A stretch of 64,000 nt of DNA from Mycolicibacterium stellerae (GTDB taxonomy: Bacteria; Actinomycetota; Actinomycetes; Mycobacteriales; Mycobacteriaceae): the NCBI RefSeq assembly GCF_003719305.1, contig NZ_RARC01000011.1:62001-126000 (forward strand), read 5' to 3'. The notes under the pieces are model-generated. The model had not been told where the DNA came from, made no database searches, and saw only the letters and a program-made list of their open reading frames with translations. Below are positions 27,043-38,900 of this stretch, piece after piece. The translations under genes were made by a program, and so were the position numbers. Numbering within the stretch: the first letter of the stretch is position 1; every line of letters starts with the position of its first letter.

Positions 27043-27726
27043 TCACCGCGCCACCGCCAATCGCTTACCGAGCCAACCGAAGAAAAGGCCGAGCGGCAGG
27101 GTGAGTACGACGAACCCGAGTGCGAAGATGGCGCCGACGGTGATCAGGGCGGCGGTGTTCTCGATCATCTCCTTCATCAGCAGCGCAGCTTCGGCGACGC
27201 CGATCGCCGATGCGATCGTGGTGTTCTTCGTCAGCGCGATCAACACCGATCCGAGCGGAATGAGGACCGCGCGGAATGCCTGTGGCAGCAGGATTATTCG
27301 GAGGTTTTGGCTGAACGTCAGCCCCAACGACCTGGCGGCCTCGGCCTGCCCCAACGGAACGGTGTTGACCCCGGATCGCACCGTTTCACAGACGAACGAC
27401 GCGGTGTAGACCGTCAATCCGAGTACCGCCAACCGAAAGTTGCTGTCCTCGATGGACGTTGGCGAATTGGAGTCGACGAACGTGATACCCAGCGTCTGCG
27501 CCAGGCCAAACGAGCAGAAGAGGATGATCAGCGTCAGCGGGGTATTGCGCACCACGTTGACGTAGGTCGTGCCGATCCAGTTGAGCATCGGCACCGGTGC
27601 CAGCCGCATCGCGGCCAGCACCGTACCGAGGATCAGCGCGCCGACCGCCGAGAAGATCGTCAGCTGGACCGTCGTCCAGAACGCCTCGAGGATCTGGCCG
27701 ACGGTGTATCCGGGTAGGACCTCCAC
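27043..27726 (-). CDS. gluC: Glutamate ABC transporter permease GluC
   Basis: The 227-residue permease starts at GTG 27726. The HisM-type fold is clear: N-terminal helix ILEAFWTTVQLTIFSAVGALI and the EAA loop (QAEAARSLGLTFSQNLRIILLPQA). It pairs with GluD. The spacing of 25 bp from gluB and 28 bp from gluD supports a single operon reading gluA-gluB-gluC-gluD. Confidence 0.9.
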   Translation of the reverse strand: MEVLPGYTVGQILEAFWTTVQLTIFSAVGALILGTVLAAMRLAPVPMLNWIGTTYVNVVRNTPLTLIILFCSFGLAQTLGITFVDSNSPTSIEDSNFRLAVLGLTVYTASFVCETVRSGVNTVPLGQAEAARSLGLTFSQNLRIILLPQAFRAVLIPLGSVLIALTKNTTIASAIGVAEAALLMKEMIENTAALITVGAIFALGFVVLTLPLGLFFGWLGKRLAVAR

Positions 27727-27751
27727 GTTTGGCTTGTCAGCTGTTCTGCGA

Positions 27752-28570
27752 TCAGCAGGCGGCGGGCGTCGGTGGCGCGGGTGCCGCGATACCGGCGGGA
27801 CCCAGGTTCTTGTCCCACGCCGCCTTCCATGCGCCGTCGGACTCCATCTTCTTGAGCGCGTCGGTGACTTTGGTGCACAACTCGGTGTCGTCCTTCTTCA
27901 GGCCGATGCCGTAGTTCTCCTCCGAGAACGGCTTGCCGACGATCTTGAACGCGCCGGGGGTCTGCGCGGCGTAGCCGGCGAGGATCACCTCGTCGGTGGT
28001 CACCGCATCGACGGCGCCGTTCTTCAATGCCTCGACGCACGCCGAGTAGGTGTCGTACTGCTGCAGCTGAACACCGGGGTACTTGTCCTTGATGCGCTGG
28101 GCAGGCGTCGAACCCGACACCGAGCACAGCTTCTTGTTGTTCTGCAGGGACTCCGCGCCGGTGATGTCCGTGTTGTCCGCCTTCACCAGCAGGCTCTGCC
28201 CGGTGACCAGATACGGGCCCGCGAAGCTGACCTTCTCCTTCCGGGCGTCGGTGATCGAATACGTGGCGGCGATGAACTTCACCTGGTCGTTCTGGATCAG
28301 CGTTTCCCGCTGACCCGAAGGCGATTCTTTCCACTCGATCTGCTCGGGGGTGTAGCCGAGCTCCTTGGCGACATAGGTCGCCACGTCGACGTCGAAGCCG
28401 CTCATCTTGCCGTCGGGATTCTTCAGGCCGAGACCGGGCTGGTCGAACTTGGTGCCGATGACGATGCTGTTCTCGTCACCACCACCACCGCCACCGCATG
28501 CAGTGACCGCGAAAGGCAGTGCGATCGCCAGCGCGACCGCACCCGCTACGCGCAATGAGAAGGACGACAT
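27752..28570 (-). CDS. gluB: Glutamate-binding lipoprotein GluB
   Basis: The 272-residue periplasmic-type solute-binding protein is anchored as a lipoprotein. The signal ends in the lipobox AVTAC, and the mature protein starts at Cys about residue 25, followed by a Gly-rich linker. The family signature GFDVDVATYVAKELG (about residue 60) is present. ATG 28570 follows AAAGGAATTGAAA. It lies 32 bp after gluA and 25 bp before gluC, and presumably captures glutamate for the transporter. Confidence 0.92.
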   Translation of the reverse strand: MSSFSLRVAGAVALAIALPFAVTACGGGGGGDENSIVIGTKFDQPGLGLKNPDGKMSGFDVDVATYVAKELGYTPEQIEWKESPSGQRETLIQNDQVKFIAATYSITDARKEKVSFAGPYLVTGQSLLVKADNTDITGAESLQNNKKLCSVSGSTPAQRIKDKYPGVQLQQYDTYSACVEALKNGAVDAVTTDEVILAGYAAQTPGAFKIVGKPFSEENYGIGLKKDDTELCTKVTDALKKMESDGAWKAAWDKNLGPAGIAAPAPPTPAAC

Positions 28571-28602
28571 TTTCAATTCCTTTCGCCGGGGCGTTGGTGC
28601 TT

Positions 28603-29343
28603 TCAGTGCTTGAGAATCTTTCCGAGGAAGTCTTTGGCGCGCTCGGACTTGGGGTTTTCGAAGAACTCCTTCGGTTCTGCAGCCTCGACGACGGCGCCGT
28701 CGGACATGAACACCACCCGGTTGGCGGCGCCGCGCGCGAAACCCATCTCATGGGTCACCACGATCATCGTCATCCCCTCCTTGGCCAGCGAGGTCATCAC
28801 GTTGAGCACCTCGCTGATCATTTCCGGGTCGAGTGCGCTGGTGGGCTCGTCGAACAGCATCACCTTGGGGCTCATCGCCAGTGATCGCGCGATCGCCACG
28901 CGCTGCTGCTGGCCGCCGGATAGCTGTGCGGGATATTTGTCGGCCTGGTTGGCGATGCCGACCCGCTCCAGCAGCTCCATCGCCCTCTTACGCGCGTCCT
29001 CCTTGGATACTTTGCGGACCTTCCTGGGCGCCAGCATGACGTTCTCCAAGATTGTCTTGTGCGCGAACAGATTGAAGGACTGGAAAACCATGCCGACGTC
29101 GGAACGCAGCTGTGCCAGCTTGCGGCCCTCGTCAGGCAGTACTTCACCGTCTATCGCGATCGTGCCCGATTCGATGGTCTCGAGTCGATTGATGGTGCGG
29201 CACAACGTCGATTTGCCCGAACCGGACGGCCCCAGCACGACGATCACCTCGCCGCGGTCGACATCGAGGTTGATGTCTTTCAGCACGTGAAGGCTGCCGA
29301 AGTGTTTGTTGACGCCCTTGATCGAGACCATCGGCGTACCCAT
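28603..29343 (-). CDS. gluA: Glutamate ABC transporter ATPase GluA
   Basis: The 246-residue ATPase has Walker [10 protein letters not shown], the signature [16 protein letters not shown] and Walker [14 protein letters not shown]. It is typical of polar amino-acid importers. The start is ATG 29343 ([10 protein letters not shown]). A second ATG at 29331 is also possible. It is the first gene of the gluABCD operon and is divergent from miaB by 92 bp. Confidence 0.93.
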   Translation of the reverse strand: MGTPMVSIKGVNKHFGSLHVLKDINLDVDRGEVIVVLGPSGSGKSTLCRTINRLETIESGTIAIDGEVLPDEGRKLAQLRSDVGMVFQSFNLFAHKTILENVMLAPRKVRKVSKEDARKRAMELLERVGIANQADKYPAQLSGGQQQRVAIARSLAMSPKVMLFDEPTSALDPEMISEVLNVMTSLAKEGMTMIVVTHEMGFARGAANRVVFMSDGAVVEAAEPKEFFENPKSERAKDFLGKILKH

Positions 29344-29435
29344 GGGTGCTGACCTTACCCAGGGAACACGCAGCTTGTCTTCAACTCGTGAATCCGCCTG
29401 ATTAACGCCATATTGCGGCCCGTAACATTGGCCAG

Positions 29436-30962
29436 GTGACATCGACGGCAAGTGACGAGGTACGCACCTATCAGGTGCGTACCTACGGCTGCCAGATGAA
29501 CGTCCACGATTCCGAACGGCTGGCAGGCATGCTGGAGGCGGCGGGCTACCGGCGCGCGGCCAAGGGCGCCGATGCCGACGTGGTGGTGTTCAACACCTGC
29601 GCCGTGCGTGAGAACGCCGACAACAAGCTCTACGGCAACCTCAGCCACCTGGTGCCGCGCAAACAGGCCGACCCGAACATGCAGATCGCCGTCGGCGGGT
29701 GCCTGGCCCAGAAGGACCGCGACGCGGTGCTGCGACAAGCCCCGTGGGTGGACGTGGTCTTCGGCACCCACAACATTGGATCGCTGCCCGCGTTGCTGGA
29801 CCGGGCAAGGCACAACAACACGGCGCAGATCGAAATTGTCGAAGCCCTCAAGGAGTTCCCGTCCAATCTGCCGGTCGCGCGGGAATCCGCGTACGCCGGT
29901 TGGGTTTCCATATCAGTGGGCTGCAATAACACCTGCACGTTCTGCATCGTGCCCGCGCTGCGCGGCAAGGAGGTCGACCGCAGGCCCGGTGACGTGCTGG
30001 CCGAGGTCGCGGCACTCGTGGACCAGGGCGTTCTCGAGGTGACGCTTCTCGGTCAGAACGTCAACGCCTACGGTGTTTCGTTCGCCGACCCCGCGCAGCC
30101 ACGCGACCGTGGGGCGTTCGCGCAGCTGCTGCGCGCGTGCGGGCGGATCGACGGGCTGGAGCGGGTGCGGTTCACCTCGCCTCACCCGGCCGAATTCACC
30201 GACGACGTCATCGAGGCGATGGCAGAGACGCCGAATGTCTGCCCGGCCCTTCACATGCCGATGCAGTCGGGTTCGGATCGGGTGCTGCGGGCCATGCGCC
30301 GCTCGTACCGCTCCGACCGCTTCCTGTCGATTCTGCACAAGGTGCGGACCGCCATCCCGCACGCCGCCATCACCACCGACCTGATTGTCGGATTCCCAGG
30401 GGAGACCGAGCAGGATTTCCAGGAAACGCTTGATGTCGTCGCCGCCGCCCGGTTCAGTGCGGCCTTCACCTTCCAGTATTCGAAGCGACCGGGAACACCC
30501 GCGGCCGAACTCGATGGTCAGCTACCGAAAGCCGTTGTGCAGGAACGCTATCAGCGCCTCATCGACCTCCAGGAACGGATCTCGCTGGAAGAGAATGCCG
30601 CGCAGATCGGCCGCTCGGTTGAGCTACTTGTCGCATTGGGTGAAGGCCGCAAGGACACCCGCACCGCCAGGATGTCCGGCCGGGCACGCGACGGCAGGCT
30701 AGTGCACTTCACGCCGATGGGGGCCGATATTCGGCCGGGCGACATCGTGACCACCGTCGTCACTGACGCCGCACCGCACCACCTGATCGCCGACGGCGCA
30801 GTGCTGGCGCATCGACGCACCCGCGCCGGAGACGTGCATGAGGATTCCCGGCGACCAGCCGGAGCCCCTCGGCCGGCGTCATCGGGCATCAGTGTCGGCC
30901 TGGGTATGCCCGGCGTCGGCGCCCCGGCCAGCGAGCCGGCCGCGACCGGATGTGCCCGGTGA
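29436..30962 (+). CDS. miaB: MiaB, tRNA-i6A37 methylthiotransferase
   Basis: The 508-residue radical-SAM enzyme adds a methylthio group to isopentenyl-adenosine at position 37 of tRNAs. The N-terminal UPF0004 domain has three Cys (YGCQMN, NTCAVR, GGCLAQ) for one cluster. The radical-SAM motif CNNTCTFC holds the other. A TRAM domain lies about residues 375-445. The last 55 residues are a Pro/Ala-rich tail that is poorly conserved. The substrate is made by MiaA, encoded at 34630. The start is GTG 29436. Confidence 0.95.
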   Translation: MTSTASDEVRTYQVRTYGCQMNVHDSERLAGMLEAAGYRRAAKGADADVVVFNTCAVRENADNKLYGNLSHLVPRKQADPNMQIAVGGCLAQKDRDAVLRQAPWVDVVFGTHNIGSLPALLDRARHNNTAQIEIVEALKEFPSNLPVARESAYAGWVSISVGCNNTCTFCIVPALRGKEVDRRPGDVLAEVAALVDQGVLEVTLLGQNVNAYGVSFADPAQPRDRGAFAQLLRACGRIDGLERVRFTSPHPAEFTDDVIEAMAETPNVCPALHMPMQSGSDRVLRAMRRSYRSDRFLSILHKVRTAIPHAAITTDLIVGFPGETEQDFQETLDVVAAARFSAAFTFQYSKRPGTPAAELDGQLPKAVVQERYQRLIDLQERISLEENAAQIGRSVELLVALGEGRKDTRTARMSGRARDGRLVHFTPMGADIRPGDIVTTVVTDAAPHHLIADGAVLAHRRTRAGDVHEDSRRPAGAPRPASSGISVGLGMPGVGAPASEPAATGCAR

Positions 30963-31561
30963 CCGCGGGCAAGGGCCGGGACGGAGACTTCGAAGACTTC
31001 AAGGGCGACATCGAGGCCGCCGAACGCCGCGTCGCGCGGGAAATCGATCCCGGCGCAAGGGCGTTGGCCATCGCCATCGCCGTCTTTGTACTGCTGGTGA
31101 CCTTCATCCTTCCGCACACCGGCGGCGCCAGAGGCTGGGATGTGCTGGCAGGCAACGACGCCGCGATCGGCGAGGGGGTGTCGCTGCCGTCGCGGGTGTT
31201 CATCTGGCTGGCCCTGGTGTTCAGCGTCGGCTTCTCGATGCTGGCCCTGCTGACCCGCCGGTGGGCGTTGGCGTGGATCGCGTTGGCCGGATCCACCGTG
31301 GCGTCATTCTCGGGACTGCTCGCGGTGTGGTCACGTCAGACCGCCCCCGCACCGCATCCGGGACCCGGCATCGGGCTGATCCTCGCCTGGATCACCGTGG
31401 TCGTGCTCGCCTACAACTGGGCAAGGGCGGTGTGGGCACGCACTGCGCTGCAGCTTGCCGCCGAAGAGCAGCGCCGAAGGGCCGTCGCCAAGCGTCAGAC
31501 CAAGGGATTGCTGGACAGCCTCGACGACGACACCGACAGCGACGGCCAGGCCAAGCCCTAG
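30950..31561 (+). CDS. Conserved membrane protein (Rv2732c homologue)
   Basis: The 203-residue protein has four transmembrane segments (about residues 38-55, 85-104, 108-126 and 142-160) and a charged cytoplasmic C-terminus of 40 residues. ATG 30950 overlaps miaB by 13 bp. GTG 30959, which makes a GTGA overlap with the miaB stop, is equally likely and gives 200 residues. It corresponds to Rv2732c of M. tuberculosis, whose function is uncertain. The end overlaps the convergent DUF349 gene by 4 bp. Confidence 0.82.
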   Translation: MCPVTAGKGRDGDFEDFKGDIEAAERRVAREIDPGARALAIAIAVFVLLVTFILPHTGGARGWDVLAGNDAAIGEGVSLPSRVFIWLALVFSVGFSMLALLTRRWALAWIALAGSTVASFSGLLAVWSRQTAPAPHPGPGIGLILAWITVVVLAYNWARAVWARTALQLAAEEQRRRAVAKRQTKGLLDSLDDDTDSDGQAKP

Positions 31562-32892
31562 CCCCTTCTGCCGAGCGCGTCGGCCGCCGCCTCGGCCCAC
31601 TGCCGCCATTGCTCGGCGCTTGCCCGCGCCTCGGCGGCATCCTTTGTCCGGCCCGCCGCCGCTGCCTTCTCCGCTTGTCGCTCGAATTGTTCTGCGCGCT
31701 CGCGGAATTGGTCGGCGCGTGCCTGAGCCTCGGGATCGACAGCGTGTGAAGGCGCGTCCCGCACCTTCTTCTCGACCGCACGCAGCCGCCGCTCCAGATC
31801 GGCGCTGCGCTCACGGGGTACCTTGCCGATCTTGTCCCACTTGTCGCCGATGGTGCGCATGGCGGCGCGTGCGGCGTCGAGGTCTGAGGTGTCGAGCTTC
31901 TCCGCCTCCGCCAGCAGCGCCTCCTTGGCGTCCGCGTTGGCGCGGAACTCGGCGTCACGTTCGGCCGAAATCGCGTTTCGGGCAGAAAAGAAGGTGTCCT
32001 GCGCGGCCTTGAACCGCGCCCACAGCGCATCGTCGGTTTCCTTGCTGGCGCGGCCCGCCGCCTTCCACTCCGCAAGTAGATCGCGGAACGCGGCGGCGGT
32101 CGGGCCCCAGTCGGTCGAGTCGGCCAACTCCTCGGCCCGTTCGCACAGCGATTCCTTCGCCTGGCGTGCACCGGCCCGCTCGCGGTCGAGGTCGGCGAAA
32201 TGAGACCCGCGGCGACGGTTGAAGGCCTCCCGCGCGGCGGAGTACCGCTTCCAGAGCGCATCATCGGTTTTGCGGTCAAGCCCGCTGATCGTGCGCCACT
32301 CCTCGAGGATTTCGCGCAGCCGGTCGCCGGCGGACTTCCACTGGGTGGAGTTGAGCGCCACCTCCTCGGCCTCGGCGGCGAGCGCCTCCTTGCGCGCGGT
32401 CTGAGCGGCGCGGTGTTCCTCCCGCTTGGCCTTGTCGGCGGCGGCGGCGCTGTCGGCATGCTCGACGATCGTCGTCAGCCTCGCCGCCAGCGCGTCGACA
32501 TCGCCGAGCACCGATGCGGTTGGCAGGCCTTCAGCAAGAGCCGCTGCGGCCGCCTTGATCTTGCGGGCATCTCCCGTGCCGGACGTCAGCCGGCTCTCCA
32601 TCAACGTGACCTCGGTGTCCAGGTCGTCGAATCGCCGCCCGAAATGGGCGTAGGCGGCCTCGGTGTCGCCCGCCTGCCAGGATCCGATGACCCGTTCGCC
32701 TGCGCTGCTGATCAGCCACACCGTCCCGTCGGGATCGACGCGGCCATACCGATGGGGATCGCTCGACGGCGCAACGGGTGCGACGTGGTGGACTGCGGAC
32801 GGCGCAGGGCCGGGCCGGGGGCCTGGGCGCGGCGGTCCGGGACGGGGAGCAGGTTTAGGGGTGGTCGGGCTACCCGGCTCGCTGGTCGTCAT
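31558..32892 (-). CDS. DUF349 repeat protein (Rv2731 homologue)
   Basis: The 444-residue protein has a Pro-rich N-terminus (about 1-35) followed by repeated DUF349 units. Each contains a W-K/E-x-x-x-R pattern: [20 protein letters not shown], then [20 protein letters not shown], then a third around [15 protein letters not shown]. The whole is helical and probably coiled coil, ending in a long charged helix. There is no signal peptide. It corresponds to Rv2731, whose function is unknown. The start ATG 32892 begins MTTSEPGSP; the frame is open further upstream. Confidence 0.85.
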   Translation of the reverse strand: MTTSEPGSPTTPKPAPRPGPPRPGPRPGPAPSAVHHVAPVAPSSDPHRYGRVDPDGTVWLISSAGERVIGSWQAGDTEAAYAHFGRRFDDLDTEVTLMESRLTSGTGDARKIKAAAAALAEGLPTASVLGDVDALAARLTTIVEHADSAAAADKAKREEHRAAQTARKEALAAEAEEVALNSTQWKSAGDRLREILEEWRTISGLDRKTDDALWKRYSAAREAFNRRRGSHFADLDRERAGARQAKESLCERAEELADSTDWGPTAAAFRDLLAEWKAAGRASKETDDALWARFKAAQDTFFSARNAISAERDAEFRANADAKEALLAEAEKLDTSDLDAARAAMRTIGDKWDKIGKVPRERSADLERRLRAVEKKVRDAPSHAVDPEAQARADQFRERAEQFERQAEKAAAAGRTKDAAEARASAEQWRQWAEAAADALGRRG

Positions 32893-33050
32893 CTTCGGTT
32901 CCTCGTACCCTCCGCGCGGACATCTCCGCGCACCTGCCGCGCGACGCGGCGCCACTACTTCGCCCGCTATTCAAACAGGTCGACCGGCGCGCGTACGCCG
33001 ATGCCGCCATTTGCCTAGGCTCATCACCGACGAGGACGGGAGGTCGGGAG

Positions 33051-33923
33051 ATGGCGAAGGCGGATATCGCCGCGCTGCTCGCTCTTGGCGCCGCCTTCTT
33101 CATCGCGATCGGCGACGTCATGCATCAGCGCTCAGCCCACGAGGTGACCGACGAAAAGGTCAGCCATCTCGCGCTGTTCACCAGGCTGCTCCGCGATGGG
33201 CGGTGGTGGCTCGGCAGCCTGGTCGCGGCCGTTGGGTTCGCGCTGCAGGCGGCGGCGCTCGGCCTCGGTTCGGTGCTGCTGGTGCAGGCAATCCTGGTGA
33301 CGTCTCTGCTGTTCGCGCTGCCGATCAATGCGCGGCTGGGCCACCGGCGGGTGACCAAGTGGGAATGGTTGTGGGCGGCGCTGCTTGCCGCTGCGGTGGT
33401 GGTGATCGTGACCGTCGGCAATCCGACGGCGGGACACTCGCACGCCTCGTGGAAGACGTGGACGGCGGTGGTGGTCGTCCTCGGCCCTGTACTGGTGCTC
33501 TGCGTGCTGGCCGCCGGCTTCGTCAAAGGGCCCGCGAGCGCAGTCCTTCTGGGGTTCGTGTCCGGCGCGCTGTGGGGCGTCTTCGCGGTGCTGACCAAGG
33601 GCGTGGTGGACCGGCTCGACGACGGGCTGTGGGCGTTGCTACGAAACCCCGAGCTCTACGTGTGGGCGCTGGTCGCGATCGCGGGCACGGCGTACCAGCA
33701 GGCGTCCTTCCGGGCCGGCTCGTTGACGGCGTCCCTGCCGACGATGACGGTCGCCGAGCCGTTCGTGGGGTCGGTGCTCGGCGTCGTCGTGCTCGGCGAG
33801 GCGATGCGCCCAGGCGACGCGGGATGGTTCACCCTCATCGTCGCGGTGGTCGCGATGGTGGTCGCGACGGCTGCGCTGGCGCGGGGCGAGGCCGCAACGG
33901 CGTCCGCGGCGCAGCCCGCCTGA
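33051..33923 (+). CDS. DMT-family transporter-like membrane protein (Rv2729c homologue)
   Basis: The 290-residue integral membrane protein has about nine to ten hydrophobic segments arranged as two repeated halves, like EamA/DMT transporters. The first helix (IAALLALGAAFFIAIGDVMH) and the last (LIVAVVAMVVATAALA) frame the protein. Substrates of this subfamily are unknown. ATG 33051 follows GGGAGGTCGGGAG, a strong ribosome binding site. The next gene starts 23 bp later. Confidence 0.8.
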   Translation: MAKADIAALLALGAAFFIAIGDVMHQRSAHEVTDEKVSHLALFTRLLRDGRWWLGSLVAAVGFALQAAALGLGSVLLVQAILVTSLLFALPINARLGHRRVTKWEWLWAALLAAAVVVIVTVGNPTAGHSHASWKTWTAVVVVLGPVLVLCVLAAGFVKGPASAVLLGFVSGALWGVFAVLTKGVVDRLDDGLWALLRNPELYVWALVAIAGTAYQQASFRAGSLTASLPTMTVAEPFVGSVLGVVVLGEAMRPGDAGWFTLIVAVVAMVVATAALARGEAATASAAQPA

Positions 33924-33946
33924 TGGCGGCCCGTTAGTTTGGTTGC

Positions 33947-34633
33947 GTGCTGAGCGTCATCGCGATCGTCCCGTCGGCACCGGTCATGGTCCCCGAGCTC
34001 GCGGCGTCGGCCGCCACCGAGCTGGCCGAACTCCGCGAGGCCGTCTTCGCGGCCGCCTCGGCACTGCCGCAGCGCTGGATCGCGGTCGGCGTCGGTCCCG
34101 CCGACAGGGTCGTCGACCCGGGGCAGTCGGGCACGTTCGCGGGCTACGGCGTCGACCTGCGCGTCGCGCTGTCGCCCGGTGCGGCGGATGCCCCCGGCGA
34201 ACTGCCGCTCTGCGCGCTTGTGACGGGATGGGTGCGCGGCCGGGTCAACCCGCAGGCGCGCGCCGAGGTGCGGGTGTACTCCACCGACCACGACCCCGAT
34301 GCGGCGACCGACGGGGGCAGGCGGCTGCGCACCGAGATCGACGACGCCGACGGTCCCGTCGGCGTGCTCATCGTCGCCGACGGCGTCCACACCCTGACAC
34401 CGCCTGCGCCGGGCGGTTATGACCCCGACTCCGTGCCGGTGCAGGCCGCACTCGACGACGCATTGGCAGACGGTGACACCGCAGCCCTTGTCCGGCTGCC
34501 GCGCGCAGTGCTCGGGCGGGTGGCCTACCAGGTGCTGGCCGGGCTGGTGGGGCAGGCGCCCCGGTCGGCGAAGGAGCTCTATCGCGGGGCGCCGTACGGC
34601 GTCGGGTATTTCGCGGGCGTCTGGTTTCCGTGA
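33947..34633 (+). CDS. Extradiol-dioxygenase (LigB)-like protein (Rv2728c homologue)
   Basis: The 228-residue protein begins at GTG 33947 with [16 protein letters not shown]. It resembles the class III extradiol dioxygenase (LigB) fold, but the iron-binding His-rich pattern of true enzymes is not clear, and catalytic function is doubtful. It ends by a 4-bp overlap with miaA (GTGA), so the two are translated together. It corresponds to Rv2728c; its role is unknown, though its fixed position beside miaA and dapF is conserved in mycobacteria. Confidence 0.7.
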   Translation: MLSVIAIVPSAPVMVPELAASAATELAELREAVFAAASALPQRWIAVGVGPADRVVDPGQSGTFAGYGVDLRVALSPGAADAPGELPLCALVTGWVRGRVNPQARAEVRVYSTDHDPDAATDGGRRLRTEIDDADGPVGVLIVADGVHTLTPPAPGGYDPDSVPVQAALDDALADGDTAALVRLPRAVLGRVAYQVLAGLVGQAPRSAKELYRGAPYGVGYFAGVWFP

Positions 34634-35535
34634 GGCCGCTGGCGATCATCGGCCCCACCGGGACCGGAAAGTCGGCCCTTGCCATGGCGGTGGCGCAACG
34701 GATTGGCGCAGAGATCGTTAATGCCGACGCCATGCAGCTCTACCGCGGGATGGACATCGGGACCGCGAAGCTTCCTGTCGCAGAACGCTGCGGCGTTCCG
34801 CATCATCAGCTCGACGTGCTCGACATCGCCGAGACGGCGACCGTCGCCCGGTACCAGCGCGAAGCCGCCGCAGATGTGGAGCAGATCTCGGCGGCAGGGG
34901 CGGTCCCGATCATCGTCGGGGGCTCGATGATGTACATCCAGTCGCTGCTCGACGAATGGGAGTTTCCCGCCACCGACACGGTGGTGCGAGCCAGGTGGGA
35001 GCAGCGGCTGGCCGAGATCGGCGCCGCCGCGCTGCACGAGGAACTTGTCCGTGTCGACTCGGCGGCGGCCTCGTCGATCCTGGCCACCGACGGCAGGCGG
35101 ATCGTGCGGGCGTTGGAAGTGGTCGAGCTCACCGGACGGCCGTTCGCGGCCTCTGCGCCGACCATCGGTGCGCCACGTTGGGACACCGCTATCGTCGGAT
35201 TGGATTGGCAGACAGCCACTCTCGATGAGCGTCTGCAGAGGCGCACCGACAAGATGTTCGCCGACGGTCTCGTCGACGAGGTGCGCTCGCTGCTGGGCAG
35301 AGGTCTGCGCGACGGGGTAACTGCGTCCCGCGCGTTGGGGTACGCCCAGGTGATCGAGGACCTCGACGCCGGCGGCGACGGTTCGGCGGCCCGCGAACCG
35401 ACATTCATCGGAACCCGCCGCTACGTGCGTCGGCAGCGGTCGTGGTTCCGCCGCGACCATCGGATCACCTGGCTGGACGGCGCAGCCGCCGACAACGTCG
35501 ACGACACGCTGCGGGTTTGGCGGCACGTATCCTGA
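34630..35535 (+). CDS. miaA: MiaA, tRNA dimethylallyltransferase
   Basis: The 301-residue enzyme transfers the dimethylallyl group to A37 of tRNAs reading codons starting with U, providing the substrate of MiaB. Walker A GPTGTGKS is at 8-15, followed by [17 protein letters not shown]. The catalytic core continues with [15 protein letters not shown] and the tRNA-contacting [13 protein letters not shown] near the C-terminus. The start is GTG 34630, overlapping the previous stop by 4 bp. It is 7 bp before dapF. Confidence 0.95.
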   Translation: MRPLAIIGPTGTGKSALAMAVAQRIGAEIVNADAMQLYRGMDIGTAKLPVAERCGVPHHQLDVLDIAETATVARYQREAAADVEQISAAGAVPIIVGGSMMYIQSLLDEWEFPATDTVVRARWEQRLAEIGAAALHEELVRVDSAAASSILATDGRRIVRALEVVELTGRPFAASAPTIGAPRWDTAIVGLDWQTATLDERLQRRTDKMFADGLVDEVRSLLGRGLRDGVTASRALGYAQVIEDLDAGGDGSAAREPTFIGTRRYVRRQRSWFRRDHRITWLDGAAADNVDDTLRVWRHVS

Positions 35536-35542
35536 ACAGGTG

Positions 35543-36412
35543 ATGTTCGCAAAGGGCCACGGCACGCAGAACGATTTCGTGCTGCTGCCCGACCTGGACG
35601 GCAGGCTTTCCCTCGAGCCTGCCGCGGTGGCCGCGCTGTGCGACCGCAGGCGGGGGATCGGTGCAGACGGTGTGCTGCGGGTGACCACCGCGGGTGCGGC
35701 CGCAGCCGCGGGCGTCTTCGACCGACTGCCAGAAGGTGTGGCAGCACAAGACTGGTACATGGATTACCGCAACGCCGACGGCTCGATCGCGCAGATGTGT
35801 GGCAACGGCGTTCGGGTGTTCGCCCACTACCTGAGGGCCGCCGGGCTGGAGGGTCGCGACGAGTTCGTCGTCGGCACGTTGGCCGGCCCGCGGCCGGTGG
35901 TTCTGCACGGCTGGGACGCCATCAACGCCGACGTCACCGTCGAGATGGGCAAGACCAACCAGCTCGGCACCGGCCAGGCAATCGTCGGGGGTGCGACATT
36001 CGCCGGCCTCGCCGTCGATGTCGGCAACCCGCATCTCGCGTGCGTCGACCCCGATCTGTCCACCGCGGCGCTGGCCGCGCTGGACGTGGCCGCTCCGGTG
36101 CAGTTCGACACCACACAGTTCCCGCAGGGCGTCAACGTCGAAGTGCTCACCGCTCCGTCGAGTGGTTCGGTGTCGATGCGGGTACACGAGCGGGGTGTCG
36201 GCGAAACTCGGTCGTGCGGAACGGGAACCGTCGCTGCCGCCGTCGCCGCGCTCGCCTACCAGGGTGCGACGACCGGAACGCTCACGGTCTGCATCCCCGG
36301 CGGTGAGGTCGACGTCACCGTCACCGATGCCAGCAGCTACCTGCGCGGCCCGTCGGTGCTTGTGGCCGACGGCGAGATCGCCGAGGCGTGGTGGCATGCA
36401 CAGCAGCGTTAA
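35543..36412 (+). CDS. dapF: DapF, diaminopimelate epimerase
   Basis: The 289-residue enzyme interconverts LL- and meso-diaminopimelate for peptidoglycan and lysine. The two catalytic Cys are Cys86 in AQMCGNGVR and Cys225 in ETRSCGTGT, both intact. The start ATG 35543 begins [15 protein letters not shown] 35540 directly before it is the alternative. A 7-bp gap follows miaA and hflX comes 46 bp later. Confidence 0.95.
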   Translation: MFAKGHGTQNDFVLLPDLDGRLSLEPAAVAALCDRRRGIGADGVLRVTTAGAAAAAGVFDRLPEGVAAQDWYMDYRNADGSIAQMCGNGVRVFAHYLRAAGLEGRDEFVVGTLAGPRPVVLHGWDAINADVTVEMGKTNQLGTGQAIVGGATFAGLAVDVGNPHLACVDPDLSTAALAALDVAAPVQFDTTQFPQGVNVEVLTAPSSGSVSMRVHERGVGETRSCGTGTVAAAVAALAYQGATTGTLTVCIPGGEVDVTVTDASSYLRGPSVLVADGEIAEAWWHAQQR

Positions 36413-36458
36413 TTCAGGTGCGCGAAGCCTGACGAGCGTGCACCATCTCTGATTACAC

Positions 36459-37871
<1,413 letters not shown>

Positions 37872-37886
37872 TCGCTGGTCGCACGA

Positions 37887-37916
37887 AAAATGGGGCACCC
37901 CTCGGCGCCCCATTTT
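37887..37916. terminator. Bidirectional hairpin terminator between hflX and csbD-like gene
   Basis: AAAATGGGGC (37887-37896) and GCCCCATTTT (37907-37916) form a perfect 10-bp stem around a 10-nt loop. The A-run and T-run flanking the GC core give a U tract on both strands, so it can end both convergent genes. Confidence 0.85.
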
Positions 37917-37927
37917 CCTCGGTGCCC

Positions 37928-38170
37928 TTAGCCCTGCTGCTCGGCCTTCTGACGCTCCTCGGCAACCTTGGCGGCCGCACGGGCGCCTTCAGCCTCGGCT
38001 TCCTTCTCGGCGGCATTGCGCTGGGCGTCAGCCTTGTCCTGCTGGGCCTTGCCCTCGCGGTACAGGTCGTCGCGACCGGTGACGGCGCCTGCGACTTCCT
38101 TGGCCTTGCCCTTCACGCCCTCGACGACGCCCTTGACGGCTTCTTCGGGACCGCTGTTGTTGTCAGCCAT
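37928..38170 (-). CDS. CsbD-family stress protein
   Basis: The 80-residue charged, helical protein belongs to the CsbD family (EAVKGVVEGVKGKAKEVAGA, then repeated Ala/Glu/Lys). Such small proteins are part of the general stress response in actinobacteria and Bacillus; the molecular role is unknown. ATG 38170 follows AGGAGG, a strong ribosome binding site. A SigF-type promoter lies 40 bp upstream, which agrees with stress induction. Confidence 0.88.
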   Translation of the reverse strand: MADNNSGPEEAVKGVVEGVKGKAKEVAGAVTGRDDLYREGKAQQDKADAQRNAAEKEAEAEGARAAAKVAEERQKAEQQG

Positions 38171-38210
38171 TGCGAGAATCCTCCTAGCGAATCGAATCGT
38201 GACATTTTCA

Positions 38211-38237
38211 ATACCCGCACTGACGGCGGCTAAACCC
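38211..38237 (-). promoter_or_regulatory. SigF-type promoter of the csbD-like gene
   Basis: On the minus strand GGTTT (38232-38236) and GGGTAT (38211-38216) are separated by 15 bp, a full match to the mycobacterial SigF consensus. The ATG is 40 bp downstream. Confidence 0.75.
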
Positions 38238-38282
38238 AAGACCAATTCAAGGTGGTGCAGTTCACATGGCCGTTGCGGCGTG

Positions 38283-38798
38283 CTATTCGTCGGCGATGTC
38301 GAAGAGATCCGCGGCGGGCGTGGCAATGACCCGTTGTGCCAATTCGGCTTTCAAGTCGTCGAGCCGCGCTTCCTGCTCGGCGGTCCGGTTTTCGGTGCGG
38401 GCCATGTCGATGAATTCGTCGGTGACGAAGCCGTCGCGCAGCACCAATGTGGCCGCGCGGTTCCCGACCGTGACCTCGAAGACGAAGTCCTCGAGCAAAC
38501 GGCCGCGGTCGGCACGCAGCAGTGACCGGTCGACCGTGTACCGGCCTTCGGTGACACCGCGCGTGACCGCTTCGAACCCGTCGCGTGCCCCCGGCCCGCG
38601 AAACGCCGTCCGAACGGCCACCGACCTCCGCGGCGGCGGCATGCCGGGGGAGAGATGACCGAACGCGCGCTGCATGACCTTGAACGCCATCGCCACGCCG
38701 GCGGGAGAGTGCGGGCCGTGGTAGCGCATCATGTCGTCGAAAGTGAACGCGATCGTGCGCCCACCGTCTACGACCTGCAACGACTCCGGTGCGCCCAC
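38283..38798 (-). CDS. Unrecognised conserved protein, weakly like FmdE-type HGH domain
   Basis: The 171-residue protein starts at GTG 38798 and has no signal peptide or membrane helix. The motif MRYHGPHSPAGVAMAFKVMQ resembles the HGHxCPGxxxGxR motif of FmdE/Tra domains, but with Ser in place of the Cys. It continues with a conserved core GARDGFEAVTRGVTEGRYTVD and an acidic helical C-terminus. It is divergent from fadE20 (about 100 bp). I do not assign a function. It has no counterpart in the M. tuberculosis order at this place that I recall. Confidence 0.65.
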   Translation of the reverse strand: MGAPESLQVVDGGRTIAFTFDDMMRYHGPHSPAGVAMAFKVMQRAFGHLSPGMPPPRRSVAVRTAFRGPGARDGFEAVTRGVTEGRYTVDRSLLRADRGRLLEDFVFEVTVGNRAATLVLRDGFVTDEFIDMARTENRTAEQEARLDDLKAELAQRVIATPAADLFDIADE

Positions 38799-38836
38799 CC
38801 GGAGAAGTCTATGTCCGCCGGTGCCGCACCCGACAA

Positions 38837-38852
38837 CCAACCATCCGGTTGG
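38837..38852. promoter_or_regulatory. Inverted repeat in the divergent region before fadE20
   Basis: CCAACC-ATCC-GGTTGG is a perfect inverted repeat with 6-bp arms, 48 bp before the fadE20 ATG. It does not match the KstR, KstR2 or FasR operators I know. It may bind an unidentified regulator or be chance. Confidence 0.3.
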
Positions 38853-38900
38853 GTGGTATATCGTCGTGCTCAAACCCCCGCTGATCTCTGGAGGTCCTCC

